DNA of 64,000 nt, from positions 1 through 64,000 of the forward strand of contig NZ_JARXYX010000032.1 in NCBI RefSeq assembly GCF_029893585.1. Direction: 5' to 3'. The notes under the pieces are model-generated. The model was not told the DNA's origin. It made no database searches and saw only the letters and a list, made by a program, of their open reading frames with translations. Below, piece by piece: positions 24,700 through 33,289 of this stretch; the stretch's first letter is position 1; each line of letters starts with the position of its first letter. Origin of the DNA: Streptomyces sp. LBL. GTDB taxonomy: Bacteria; Actinomycetota; Actinomycetes; Streptomycetales; Streptomycetaceae. Both the position numbers and the translations under genes were made by a program.

Positions 24700-26649
24700 G
24701 TGTCGTCCTTCAACCTGGACGAGCGGGAAAAACGCAAACAGTTCGCCTCCTACTTCAAAGAGCTCGAGGACCGGATTGCAAACCTCGAGCGGGCCAACCA
24801 GCTCAACAACGCCAGCATCGAGGGCGGCGCCCTCGACATCTACGACGACGACGGGCTGCTCAAAGGCTCCGTCGGCGTGCAGGGCGACGGCACCGTGGCC
24901 CTGGTCCCCGAACCGCAGAACACCGACCCGCCCCCCACGCCGGCCGCACCGACCGTCGATTCCGCCCTGGCAGGACTGGACATCACATGGTCCGGCCAGT
25001 GGGCCGACTCCGAGGCCTCACCCGCTGACTTCAGCCTCGTCCAGGTCCACGTCGGAACCCCCGCTGACTTCACTCCGAACGCCGCCACCCAGGTCTCGCA
25101 GATCAACGACGTCACCGGCGGCAAGACGACCGTACACATCGAGGGCTACGACCCCGTGTGGGTGCGCCTGGTCGCGGTGAACACCGCAGCGCTGACCGGT
25201 GATCCGTCGGACGCGGTGCAGGGACAGGCGCGGCAGGCCGTGGGGCAGGACCTCGTCGACGAGATGATCACAGAGGTCAAACTCGCCCAGAACGCGGTCA
25301 CCACGGCGAAGATCGCCCTGGGTGCGGTCGGGACCACCACGCTCGCCGACGACGCGATCACCACCCCGAAGATCCTCGCCGGGGCCGTCACGACCGACAA
25401 ACTCGTCGCCCTGGCCGTGACCGCCGAGAAAATCGCTTCGCTGGCGATCACCACGGACAAGCTGGCGGCCTTGTCGATCACGGCGGACAAGCTGGCAGTG
25501 AACTCGGTGACGGCCACGGCCATCGCCGCGGGGGTGATCAACGCCACCCATATCAAGGCCGGAGCCATCACCGCGGACCGGCTCGCGATCGTCGGCGGGA
25601 ACAACATGCTGCCCGACCCATCATTTGAGGGGCCAGGCGGGGCTGCGCTCGTCGCTGGACAAACGTTTTGGACGATCACGAATGCCGGCAACGGGTCGTC
25701 CAAGAGCGTCCAGGTCAACGCGGTGAACCCGAACGCTGTGATCCGCACCCTGACTCTGGCGACGTTCTCGATCCTGCCCGGCCAGCAGCTCCGCCTCGCC
25801 ACCGACGTGAACCCCTCGACCGACTGGAACGGCAACAGCGTCCGCATCTACGCCCGGTGGTTCGACTCGGCGGGAGGTGTCCTTTTCGGATTTGTCACCA
25901 ACACCACCCCCGCCAAGGGAGCGTGGTCGACGATGGCGGGTGTCGTGACGGCCCCGCCCGGCACGGTCGCCGTCGAAATCCGGCTGGCGACGTACGACTC
26001 GAACGCCGGCACCGTCATGTTCGACAACAGCGTCATCCAGCCCGTGCTGGGCCAGGTGCAGATCGCGGACGGCGCGATCACCGCGGACAAGCTGGACGCG
26101 GACGCCATCAACGGCAAGACGATCACTGGCTCCACCGTGCAGAGCGCCTCGGGTGGCCACCGCATCGTCATGGCACCCAGCGGAATCCTGTACTTCTACA
26201 CCGGGGCCGCGAACGAGTACTCGCCGGGCCGGATCGAGCCGAAGGGCTCCGACACGTCGCTGTCGATCTGGGGTCCGCAAACGGACAGCGCCGTGGACTA
26301 CGGGCTCGTCCTCAAGCGGATCGGCGCCAGCACCTCGGCCGTGCTCAACACTGACAGCACCACCTTCGTCGGCGACGTGAAGGTCGCTGGCCAGTTCAGC
26401 GCAAAAAACATGGCGTGGGGCTCAGTGAGCATCACCCCGTCGGCCAACGCAGATTCGTCCGTCACGATCACCGGCGTTGGACTGGTCGACGCGAGCAGCT
26501 ACCGGGTGTTCCTGACGATCAACTCCGGCCTTCCCTCCGTTCTCCGCACGCCTACGGCCACCGATGCCACGGCGGACGGATTCACGCTCTGGCTCAACCG
26601 GAGTACCGCCACGGCCACCAACGTGTGGTGGTTCATGATCGCCAAGTAG
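24700..26649 (+). CDS. Tail fibre / receptor-binding protein
   Basis: GTG after GGGGAGGA. The 649-aa product starts with a coiled-coil N-terminus (FKELEDRIANLERANQLNN), then a fibronectin-like part, then a run of short repeats of the form ITTDKLAALS at about residues 190-290, typical of trimeric phage fibres. A carbohydrate-binding-like beta domain (NNMLPDPSFEGPGG) and a C-terminal beta domain follow. This is the likely host-range determinant. The repeat run is a recombination hot spot in related fibres. Confidence 0.8.
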   Translation: MSSFNLDEREKRKQFASYFKELEDRIANLERANQLNNASIEGGALDIYDDDGLLKGSVGVQGDGTVALVPEPQNTDPPPTPAAPTVDSALAGLDITWSGQWADSEASPADFSLVQVHVGTPADFTPNAATQVSQINDVTGGKTTVHIEGYDPVWVRLVAVNTAALTGDPSDAVQGQARQAVGQDLVDEMITEVKLAQNAVTTAKIALGAVGTTTLADDAITTPKILAGAVTTDKLVALAVTAEKIASLAITTDKLAALSITADKLAVNSVTATAIAAGVINATHIKAGAITADRLAIVGGNNMLPDPSFEGPGGAALVAGQTFWTITNAGNGSSKSVQVNAVNPNAVIRTLTLATFSILPGQQLRLATDVNPSTDWNGNSVRIYARWFDSAGGVLFGFVTNTTPAKGAWSTMAGVVTAPPGTVAVEIRLATYDSNAGTVMFDNSVIQPVLGQVQIADGAITADKLDADAINGKTITGSTVQSASGGHRIVMAPSGILYFYTGAANEYSPGRIEPKGSDTSLSIWGPQTDSAVDYGLVLKRIGASTSAVLNTDSTTFVGDVKVAGQFSAKNMAWGSVSITPSANADSSVTITGVGLVDASSYRVFLTINSGLPSVLRTPTATDATADGFTLWLNRSTATATNVWWFMIAK

Positions 26650-26660
26650 AGGAGACAGCA

Positions 26661-26849
26661 GTGCCGGAAGAAGAACTCACTCCGACGAAGTGCGTCGTCA
26701 TCTGCCACACCGAGGGATGCGGGCTTGCGGAAGTGGTCCGGTCCGCCAACCTGTACGCCAACCCGGCACTGCCCATCTACCGCGCCGCATGCGGGCAGTG
26801 CGACCAGGCCATCACCGACATCACTCCGATTACCGGGCCGGTGGCCTGA
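26661..26849 (+). CDS. Small zinc-ribbon-like phage protein (62 aa)
   Basis: GTG after GAGGAGA, 11 bp beyond the fibre gene. It contains CHTEGCG and CGQCD, four cysteines in two pairs that could bind zinc. Its function is unknown. Small Cys-rich proteins of this type often sit after fibre genes in actinophages. Confidence 0.65.
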   Translation: MPEEELTPTKCVVICHTEGCGLAEVVRSANLYANPALPIYRAACGQCDQAITDITPITGPVA

Positions 26850-26863
26850 GCGGAAGTCAGGCC

Positions 26864-26893
26864 GGGACGCTAGGGCGCCCAGTCGTGCAGCGT
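26864..26893 (+). promoter_or_regulatory. Putative phage late promoter K
   Basis: GGGACGCTAGGGC then CAGCGT 22 bp after the G of GAC. The start codon is 109 bp from GAC, and a strong hairpin lies in the leader. Confidence 0.55.
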
Positions 26894-26902
26894 TCGGGCT
26901 GC

Positions 26903-26934
26903 GGGGAGCCGCGGGCTTTCGTGCCCCGGCTCCC
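26903..26934 (+). terminator. Long hairpin in the leader after promoter K
   Basis: GGGAGCCG pairs with CGGCTCCC, with an inner GGGC-TTTCGT-GCCC stem. It is just downstream of the predicted start, so it may be an attenuator or 5' mRNA stabiliser rather than a terminator of the upstream gene. Confidence 0.5.
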
Positions 26935-26974
26935 GCGCACCCCAACTGACGACCGATCACTGAGGAGGCGCCCC

Positions 26975-27355
26975 GTGGAGTGGCTCACCTCTCTGGCGCC
27001 TGTCCTCACCCCCATCTTCGGCATGACCGGCGTGCTGGGCGGGGCCTGGATGGTGTACCGGGGAAACCAGCGCAAGACCGACACCGTGGATTCGGTGCAG
27101 ACCATGACTCAGGGCTTCACCCAGCTCCTGGAACAGCACCGCGCGACGAACACCCAGATGCTCGAGCGGGTCAGCACGCTGGAAAGCAGGGTCGAACGCC
27201 TGGAAGAGGAACAGCGGCAGTGGAGGCGCTGGAAGGCCGCGGCCGTCGACTACATCCACCAGCTCCGCGCCCTGGTCGTCAAGCTCTATGAGCGCCCTGC
27301 TCCGGCCGCGCCCCGCGAGATCGCCGAGGACCTGGGCGACGGGCCCGACGGTTGA
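26975..27355 (+). CDS. Membrane-anchored coiled-coil protein, holin-like
   Basis: GTG after GAGGAGG. The 126-aa product has one N-terminal transmembrane segment (LAPVLTPIFGMTGVLGGAWMV), then a coiled coil (about residues 40-90, LERVSTLESRVERLEEE) and a polar tail. It is placed with the holin after the fibre genes. It could be a holin partner, antiholin or spanin-like lysis factor. The role is by position. Confidence 0.65.
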   Translation: MEWLTSLAPVLTPIFGMTGVLGGAWMVYRGNQRKTDTVDSVQTMTQGFTQLLEQHRATNTQMLERVSTLESRVERLEEEQRQWRRWKAAAVDYIHQLRALVVKLYERPAPAAPREIAEDLGDGPDG

Positions 27356-27363
27356 TCCAGCAC

Positions 27364-27393
27364 ACGACGCAAGGCGCCCGCCGCGCGCACAGT
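27364..27393 (+). promoter_or_regulatory. Putative phage late promoter L
   Basis: ACGACGCAAGGC then CACAGT 22 bp after the G of GAC. The start codon is 64 bp from GAC. Confidence 0.6.
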
Positions 27394-27429
27394 CCGCCCG
27401 ACTCGCAACCTCATGAAGGGCAGGACCTC

Positions 27430-27753
27430 ATGTCGCAGACGCTCGAATCCCTCTCCAACGGCGCCCAGGTAGGCGCCGTGCTGCCGCTCCTCACCGCGGT
27501 TGTACAGAAGCCCGCCTGGTCGGCGAAGTACAAGAAGGTCGTGGCGCTCGTGGCCGCACTCGTCGCCAGCGTCTTCGCCGTGGCGGCGGACGGCGGATGG
27601 GCCCAGTTCCAGCACGGGCAGCTCACGGCCGTGACCCTCCTCGGCGTCCTGGCAGCCTCCCAGACGAGCTACGACCTCGTCTGGAAGCCGAGCAAGCTCG
27701 CCCCGATGATCGAAGCCCTGACGACCAAGAAAACGGCTCAGCAGGTCGAATAG
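27430..27753 (+). CDS. Holin
   Basis: ATG after GAAGGGCAGG. The 107-aa product has two hydrophobic segments (VALVAALVASVFAVAAD and LTAVTLLGVLAASQ) joined by a short turn and a basic C-terminus, the layout of actinophage two-helix holins. It would make the membrane lesion that frees the endolysin. The endolysin gene itself lies about 10 kb away at 37865, which is unusual. Confidence 0.75.
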   Translation: MSQTLESLSNGAQVGAVLPLLTAVVQKPAWSAKYKKVVALVAALVASVFAVAADGGWAQFQHGQLTAVTLLGVLAASQTSYDLVWKPSKLAPMIEALTTKKTAQQVE

Positions 27754-27834
27754 GGCCCATGACTCCCGACCGGCCCCCGGCCGGCGGGTACCATCAGCAC
27801 TCGAGGTGGCCGTACCGCTGCCGCGACAACAGCG

Positions 27835-27864
27835 TTGAGATCGCCGTCAGGCGTCATTGGATAT
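27835..27864 (+). promoter_or_regulatory. Candidate promoter in the gap after the holin
   Basis: TTGAGA and GGATAT are separated by 18 bp. The 329-bp gap 27754-28082 contains no convincing gene. It has a GC-rich hairpin just after the holin, this candidate promoter, and a hairpin before the next ribosome binding site. Confidence 0.4.
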
Positions 27865-28036
27865 ACGGACACCGCGGTGGCCCTTCTCCAGGGACGCGCC
27901 TGACACCAGGCATCGAGAGCACCGGGTGCGTGCAGAGCACTCGGGGCCGGGGAGCACTGCTCAGCGATGAGCCGGCACACGCTGTCGCAAGGCTCGGTAC
28001 GGCCACCTCTTGCTGCCCCGACAGAAAGACGTGCAC

Positions 28037-28063
28037 TTTGGGCCCGAGAGCAGCGGGCCCAAA
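28037..28063 (+). promoter_or_regulatory. Hairpin just before a ribosome binding site
   Basis: TTTGGGCCCG and its exact complement around a 7-nt loop, ending 5 bp before GAGGAGG of the next gene. It is placed to control translation or act as a terminator for upstream transcripts. Confidence 0.5.
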
Positions 28064-28082
28064 CCGAGGAGGAACAGACCGC

Positions 28083-28904
28083 ATGGCCGAAGCGCAGGAA
28101 ATCGAGGCGGAGATCAAGCGCCTGTCGGGCATGTCTCCCGACGGCCTGATGAACGCGGTCGTCCAGTACGTCACCGGCGGGTCCAGGACCGGCGCCCCGC
28201 GCGACGTACAGGGCACGGCACTGGCCTCGCCTCGGATGGCCCCGTGGACCCTCGATGCGCTGGAGCTGGCCATCAAGCGGGTGCGCAGCTTCACGCCTCG
28301 CCACGAGGGCGAGAGCAAGAGCCAGCAGGCGGCCCGCATCGCTCGGTTCCGGGCAGCTCTCCAGGCTGCCACCCGCCCGTACGAGGACGTCCTCGACGAC
28401 CTGGCGCACGAGGAGGCCAAGCAACTCGCGGCGCTCGACGACGAGACGTTCGCCCGCCGATGGACGGCGTTCGTCCGTGACGAGCCGATCACCGGACCGG
28501 TGCCGCGGCGGGTGCAGGCCCTCGCCTTTCGTTCACCGAGAGTAGCGGGCAGGGCTGAGGCGGTCTGCCGCCTCATGATGGAGGAGCCGGCCCGGTTCCT
28601 GCCGAAGGCCGAGGACGGCGAGAGCCGCAAGGTGCGCGACGCCCGAGTCAAGGAGTTCCGCGACCGGGTCCTTGTGGAAGCGCGCTTCCTGCGGTACGGC
28701 ATCCAGTACGCCGAGGCGCGCCACGGCCGGATGCCGAGTGAGCCGAACGTCCGGCTGCGTGCTCTGCGTCTCCTCGGCCAGCGACACCCGGAGGAATTGT
28801 CGAGCCTTCTGCGCGAGGTCCGCGCGGAACTGAAGGACGGGAAGAAGGCGGCGCGCCGGGACGCGCGCGCAGTCCGTCGGGCAGAGGGGCAGGGCGCGCG
28901 GTAG
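28083..28904 (+). CDS. Helical phage protein of unknown function (273 aa)
   Basis: ATG after GAGGAGG. The product (MAEAQEIEAEIKRLSGMSP) is almost wholly helical and charged. It has two similar halves, each with an R/F-rich helix: RARVRSFTP-like near residue 65 and RVKEFRDRVLVEARF near 200. A basic C-terminus ends it. No family is recognised. It is the last gene of the rightward late block, and its 3' end already has the GCGCGC pattern of the next region. Confidence 0.65.
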   Translation: MAEAQEIEAEIKRLSGMSPDGLMNAVVQYVTGGSRTGAPRDVQGTALASPRMAPWTLDALELAIKRVRSFTPRHEGESKSQQAARIARFRAALQAATRPYEDVLDDLAHEEAKQLAALDDETFARRWTAFVRDEPITGPVPRRVQALAFRSPRVAGRAEAVCRLMMEEPARFLPKAEDGESRKVRDARVKEFRDRVLVEARFLRYGIQYAEARHGRMPSEPNVRLRALRLLGQRHPEELSSLLREVRAELKDGKKAARRDARAVRRAEGQGAR

Positions 28905-29647
28905 GCGCGCGCCGCGTGGAGCGGATCGGAGGAAAGGGCGCGCCTGGGGGGCGCGCCCTTCGTCGTCTCCGGGCGCGCCTCACGCGCGTCGCCAGGCGCG
29001 CCGCGAAGGCGCGCTCGAGCGAATCAGTGCGCCCCCGACCGGGTTCGGGCCGTGCGGCGCGCGCCCGCCCACGTGGTCGACGGCGCGCGCTCAAGGACCG
29101 CGCCGAGCCCGCCGCGCGCCTCCCGCCTGGCCACGATCGTCCGCGCCCTGCACGCGCGCGCCAGCGACCGGCAGGGGGCGCGCCTTAGTGAATTCACAGG
29201 TCACGGGGCGCGTGCTGTCCCTCGCATGGCGCGCCCTCGTGGGCGCGCCATGCCGAGCGGCCGCGGGGGCGCGGCGCGCGCTCGTCCCCCATCAGGCGCG
29301 CCGCGCCGCGCGGATCGGTGCCCGCGCCGCGCGGCGGTCCGGGCGCGCGGCCGTGGGTCGGGGCGCCCCATCGCGCGCGGATGGCGCGCCCATGATCGGC
29401 GCGCGGCGCGTCTGACGGGGGCGCGCCGTGATCAAAAAGGCGCGCGCCGAAGGGTGCGAGCGCGCGGCGCGGGCGCGCTTCGAGCGGCGATCATGGGCGC
29501 ACCGATCGCCGGGGCCGGGCGCCCGCACGAGGGGCGGGAGGGCGCGCGGCGCGTCTGTGAGGTGAGGTGAGGTGACGAGAGGAGGGGAACCGCGCCGGGG
29601 CGGTGGGCGCGCCCGGGGGCCCCGGGCGCGTATCACCTCACGTCACC
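28905..29647. other. Non-coding GCGCGC-dense segment between convergent phage halves
   Basis: No reading frame here looks coding: all lack ribosome binding sites and have runs of Arg/Ala. GCGCGC occurs about 35 times by hand count and the octamer GGCGCGCC 12 times between 28850 and 29620, far above the rest of the window. Several hairpins are built from it: 28934-28960 (11-bp stem) and 29224-29253 (13-bp stem, TCGT loop). A GTGAGGTGACG inverted pair lies near 29565 and 29640. It separates the rightward late genes from the leftward early genes. It may hold terminators for both sides and possibly an origin or packaging-related structure. Confidence 0.75.
28934..28960 (+). terminator. Hairpin terminator at the end of the late block
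   Basis: AAGGGCGCGCC with its complement around a 5-nt TGGGG loop, 30 bp after the last late gene stop. Confidence 0.6.
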
Positions 29648-31357
29648 TCACTGCGCAGACGGCGCGCGGTCGAGGTAGGCGGCAAACTTCTGCTTGATGC
29701 CGAGATCCGGCACTGGTGCCCGGCGGTAGACGTCGGCCAGGACCGGCTCGTCGGCTTCCTCCAGAAGCGTGATCACTTCCGCGCGGTGAGCCCGGATGTA
29801 GTCCCGGAGCTGCCCCAGGCCGGGTTCTCCGGCCTCAGTGATCGGCCCCAGATGCTCACCCACCGTCACGAACTTCACCCGGGCCTGGATGTCGGCCTCA
29901 TCGAGCAGCGCCTGGCGCGCCTGGTCTTCGGCCGCCTTCTTCCGGGAGGTTGGGGCCTTCGTTGCCCGCTGAGGCGGGAGCGTCTGCGGCTCCTCGGCCG
30001 CGCTGGTGTCCTCCGGGGACTCGGCGGGCGGAGGCTCCTCGCCCTCGGGGTCCGGCGGTGGAGGCGCGCCGCGCTCGTCCGGCGGCGTCTGCTCGTCCGG
30101 CGCCGGATCGGGAGTCTGCTGATCGGACGGCTCCTCACGGTGCTCGCGCGCCTGGTCCTCCTCGACCACGGCCGGCGTGCCGGTGCCCGGTTCGCTCTCG
30201 CCTTCCTCTGTGCCGGTGCCGTCCTGCTGCCGCTGCTGGTCTCCCGTCGCCTGCTGACGCTTCTCGGCCTGCGCCTTGATGTAGGCGAGGGAGCGGGTGA
30301 TCAGGTCGTCCGCGCTCATTTTCCCGAGCCGGGACTCGGTGGGGACCTGCGCGAGGGTGCGGATGCCCCACTCCCCTCGGATGCCTTGCAGGGCGGCCTC
30401 CGGGTCGGTCGGGTCCTCCAGCGCCTTCTTGATGAGCGCAGCCGCCTTCGGGCCGGTCAGCTCGTCCTCTCGGGGCCGCTGCTGCTGGCCACGCAGGGGC
30501 TGTTGCTGCATGCTCTGCTGGTCCCGCTCCTGCAGGTACGCCTCGGGCTGTGCTTCGGTGACCTGCCGGATCTGGACGGCGTCTTCGAAGCCGAGACGGC
30601 GCAACAGGGTGTCGACGCTGAAGTCCGGGAAGGGGACGGTCTCGCCCGGCTTGGCGTCCCAGTGGAGGGTGCGCACGCCGGTCAGGTGCGCTTCGCCGAA
30701 CCCGTGCAGCTCGACGATGGCGTCGACGGCGGCGGGAAGGTTCCGTTCGGCCTTGATCTTCCTCGTCTTGTCCCGGGTCGGCTTGTCGTTCTCGAACGCG
30801 GTGACGATCTCCTGGCGGGCGAGCAGGAGGGTGGGGCCGGAGTGACGCCGGAGCATCCACAGCACCTCGCCCCAGCGGTCCTTGGCGCGGTTCCAGAGGT
30901 CGGAGTCGATGACAATCGGGTCGTCGAGACTCGGGGCGCGGCGCCGGTTCTCCTGGGCCTTGCGTGCCGCCCGGCGGCGGGCGAAGAGGGCCTGTTCGTC
31001 GCTGAGCATGTCCCACAGGACCGTCATGTTGTCGACGACGATCATGTTCGGCTTGCCGTTCGCGGGCGGCTGCGCCACAGCCCACCGGATGGCGTCGAGG
31101 ATGTCCTGGTAGCTGCCGTCATGAGGGACGATCTCGTACCGGGCGCCCTTGATACGGCCGTAGTAGTCGGCGGTGCCCTCGGAGCCGCCGATCTCGATCC
31201 AGTACGTCATCCCGATCAGGTTGGAGCCGGTACCTGCGGCCGCCTCGTAGCTCTTGCCGGACTTCTCCGGCCCAACCAGCAGCATCATCGGAGGGTTGGG
31301 GAGACCGGTCGGCTTCCGGGACTTGCGCTCACGCAAGGGCGTGGTGATACCAGGCAT
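29648..31357 (-). CDS. Sak4-like RecA-fold ATPase with long C-terminal extension
   Basis: ATG after GAAGGA. In the 569-aa product the first 260 residues form a RecA-like ATPase: Walker A GPEKSGKSY, Walker B NMIVVDNMTVLW and a sensor region LLLARQEIVTAF. Phage Sak4 proteins with this core anneal or recombine single-stranded DNA together with SSB, and an SSB gene is present at 38976. The rest is a low-complexity P/E/Q/T linker (about 350-480) and a small C-terminal helical domain. The extension is longer than in typical Sak4 proteins. A promoter-like site lies 90 bp upstream. Confidence 0.7.
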   Translation of the reverse strand: MPGITTPLRERKSRKPTGLPNPPMMLLVGPEKSGKSYEAAAGTGSNLIGMTYWIEIGGSEGTADYYGRIKGARYEIVPHDGSYQDILDAIRWAVAQPPANGKPNMIVVDNMTVLWDMLSDEQALFARRRAARKAQENRRRAPSLDDPIVIDSDLWNRAKDRWGEVLWMLRRHSGPTLLLARQEIVTAFENDKPTRDKTRKIKAERNLPAAVDAIVELHGFGEAHLTGVRTLHWDAKPGETVPFPDFSVDTLLRRLGFEDAVQIRQVTEAQPEAYLQERDQQSMQQQPLRGQQQRPREDELTGPKAAALIKKALEDPTDPEAALQGIRGEWGIRTLAQVPTESRLGKMSADDLITRSLAYIKAQAEKRQQATGDQQRQQDGTGTEEGESEPGTGTPAVVEEDQAREHREEPSDQQTPDPAPDEQTPPDERGAPPPPDPEGEEPPPAESPEDTSAAEEPQTLPPQRATKAPTSRKKAAEDQARQALLDEADIQARVKFVTVGEHLGPITEAGEPGLGQLRDYIRAHRAEVITLLEEADEPVLADVYRRAPVPDLGIKQKFAAYLDRAPSAQ

Positions 31358-31448
31358 CGGTGATCCTTCGTTCGGGACGCGCGGGTTGCTCTCCCGCGCA
31401 GAATGAGACAGCGACAGCCCTAAGCTCTCGTCGTCTCATTGCTTCACT

Positions 31449-31476
31449 ATTCTACCCGCACGAAGGTCCGACTCAA
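31449..31476 (-). promoter_or_regulatory. Candidate early promoter, minus strand
   Basis: Read on the minus strand: TTGAGT, 16 bp, TAGAAT, followed by AGTGAAGCAATGAGACG. The block GAATAGT-nn-AGCAATGAGACG recurs upstream of the ParB-like gene at 36212-36232, oriented toward that gene. Confidence 0.55.
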
Positions 31477-31483
31477 TGCCTGT

Positions 31484-31876
31484 TCAGTAGATCAGCGACA
31501 GGTTTCTCGAGGTCAGGGTCGTGGTCCTCGCGGTGCCGGGCATACCAGGCGTCCAGGTCTTCAGAGTCGGCGGCCGCCCCGTTGGCCTCCTCCTCGGGGA
31601 GGGCGCCCCGGCGACTGCGAACTCCTCCGCGACCGTGCCCGGGTCCCGCCGCCCCAGAGCCTCGGCGATCTCGCGCCAGTCAGCACCGGCCAGAGCCTCG
31701 GCCAGGACGACGAGGTCGACGTAAGCGTTGAGCATCGTCCGCATGCGGCGCGCCCTCTCGATGCGCTCGGTGGGGCTGGTGGTCTCTGCTGTCGTGCCGA
31801 CCTCCTGACGGGCCAGGTCGGAAAGGTCGCGGGCGGCACGGGCGGCGGCGATCCGGGCCAGGATCTCCGGTGTCAT
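31484..31876 (-). CDS. Phage HTH-like protein of unknown function
   Basis: The start MTPEILARIAAARAARD was chosen; in-frame starts at 31891 and 31906 are possible and no clear ribosome binding site decides. The 130-aa product is helical, and ADWREIAEALGRRDPGTVAEE looks like a helix-turn-helix. The C-terminal third is polar and Pro/Thr-rich. It lies between the Sak4-like and DUF2637 genes in the leftward early operon. Confidence 0.55.
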   Translation of the reverse strand: MTPEILARIAAARAARDLSDLARQEVGTTAETTSPTERIERARRMRTMLNAYVDLVVLAEALAGADWREIAEALGRRDPGTVAEEFAVAGAPSPRRRPTGRPPTLKTWTPGMPGTARTTTLTSRNLSLIY

Positions 31877-31952
31877 GGTGGGTCCGATCATGCAGGCGGC
31901 GGGCACCCTGGGGAGGGGCCCGCCGCATCGTTACGGGTGGAGGCAAGATGCC

Positions 31953-33134
31953 CTACGGCTGCGCTACGGCCATCACGTCCTCGACCGTGAAGTTGTCGGG
32001 CAGGGTCTGACTCGCCTCGTTGGCTGCGTATGTGGAGAGCAAACGGCGACGAACCTTTCGCCCGTTCTGCGCGGTCTGGCCCATCGCTCGCCCGATGGCG
32101 GAGCCGGTCAGGTCCCCCGCATTGAAGCGGTCCGCGTCACGGACTCGGATCGCCTCCTTGATCATCTCGTATACCTGCGCCTCTGTGAGAGGCGTAGGCG
32201 TCGATGCCGTCGGGACCGGTGCAGGAGCGGGACCTGCCACAGCCGGAGCAGCAGTGGGTGCGGGGGCGGGAACGGTCGCGGCCACCCTTCGGGCTGGTGC
32301 CCGCGTTGCCGGAGCGGCAGGCAACGTCTTCGCCGCGGAGGCAGACGCCGCGGGCAGGATGCGAGGCAGATGGAACGGGTCAATGCCGGCGGCGGCCAGC
32401 CCTGTTGAGGCTGTCTCGGCCAGAGGGATGCCGTTGCGAGCCAGCCGCAGAGGAAGCAACGCCTCGACCGGTGCCTTCCGGCGCCAGGCCCGGCCGAACC
32501 TGCCGCGGAGCTTCGCCTGGTACACCAGTCGCTCCTGCTCCAGATTGAGGACGGTGTCGTACGACGCCAACTCCCACAGGTTCATGCGGCGCCACAGCGT
32601 GAACGTGGGCCACGGGGCGAGCAGCCAGCGTTTCCATCGGACCTTGTCCAGGCGGCGGCGCCGGCCGGTCGCTGCACCGATACGGACGGCGTAGATGTGC
32701 GCGGCGATCTCGGAGACGCCGACCCACAGCAGCGAGATCACGCCGTGCGCGACCTTCGCCCACAGGGAGTTGCCAGCGGCGACGTTCAGCGCGCAAGTGA
32801 TCAGGCTCAGCGCCCAGGGCACGAACCGCACCCATGCCAAAGCCATGTCCATACGGATCAGGTAGAGGTTGGCCGCGGTGAACACGGGAATCGCCGAGTC
32901 GATGGACACGGGCAGCACCCATGGGTCATCGAACCCCCACGACTCGGCCTTGAGGGAGACCGCGTCGAAGGACGCGTAAAAGCCCAGGGCACCGACAGCG
33001 ACGGCGAGCAGTGCGGTGAGGGCAGCGCCAAAGCGCTCCCATCGGGTGAGCGGCGGTACGCCAGCCTCGGTGAGCGGCTCCGGCGACTCCTGCTTGCTGC
33101 CCTTTCGGGCGCGGGCAAACCACTGCTTCGACAA
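31953..33134 (-). CDS. DUF2637-type membrane protein
   Basis: TTG start placed 7 bp after GAAGGGA. An upstream in-frame extension has no ribosome binding site. The 393-aa product has four predicted transmembrane segments in the first 150 residues (FGAALTALLAVAVGALGFYA, SIDSAIPVFTAANLYLI, FVPWALSLITCALNVAAG, GVISLLWVGVSEIAAHIYAV). A basic cytoplasmic region, an Ala/Pro linker and a C-terminal DNA-binding-like domain (EAIRVRDADRFNAGDLTGS) follow. DUF2637 proteins are typical of actinomycete conjugative elements and some phages. A role in plasmid or phage DNA transfer or regulation is known only loosely. Confidence 0.7.
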   Translation of the reverse strand: MSKQWFARARKGSKQESPEPLTEAGVPPLTRWERFGAALTALLAVAVGALGFYASFDAVSLKAESWGFDDPWVLPVSIDSAIPVFTAANLYLIRMDMALAWVRFVPWALSLITCALNVAAGNSLWAKVAHGVISLLWVGVSEIAAHIYAVRIGAATGRRRRLDKVRWKRWLLAPWPTFTLWRRMNLWELASYDTVLNLEQERLVYQAKLRGRFGRAWRRKAPVEALLPLRLARNGIPLAETASTGLAAAGIDPFHLPRILPAASASAAKTLPAAPATRAPARRVAATVPAPAPTAAPAVAGPAPAPVPTASTPTPLTEAQVYEMIKEAIRVRDADRFNAGDLTGSAIGRAMGQTAQNGRKVRRRLLSTYAANEASQTLPDNFTVEDVMAVAQP

Positions 33135-33289
33135 GACACCATCCCTTCGTTCGGGTCGCCCCGGTCGGCTTATGCTCATGGCCGCCCGGGTCGATCAAAC
33201 GATATAGCGTCTTTCATTCCCCTGCTCTGACGTCGCTCACACCACGTCAGTTTCAGCCCGCTATAAGCGGATTCGCTCAAGAGGCGGGG

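Noticed and set aside
28905..29647. Genes in the GCGCGC-rich segment
   Set aside because: Frames there are Arg/Ala-rich, have no ribosome binding sites, and follow only base composition.
29603..31363. Long plus-strand frame opposite the Sak4-like gene
   Set aside because: The minus frame has Walker motifs, a good start and a promoter. The plus frame is a composition shadow.
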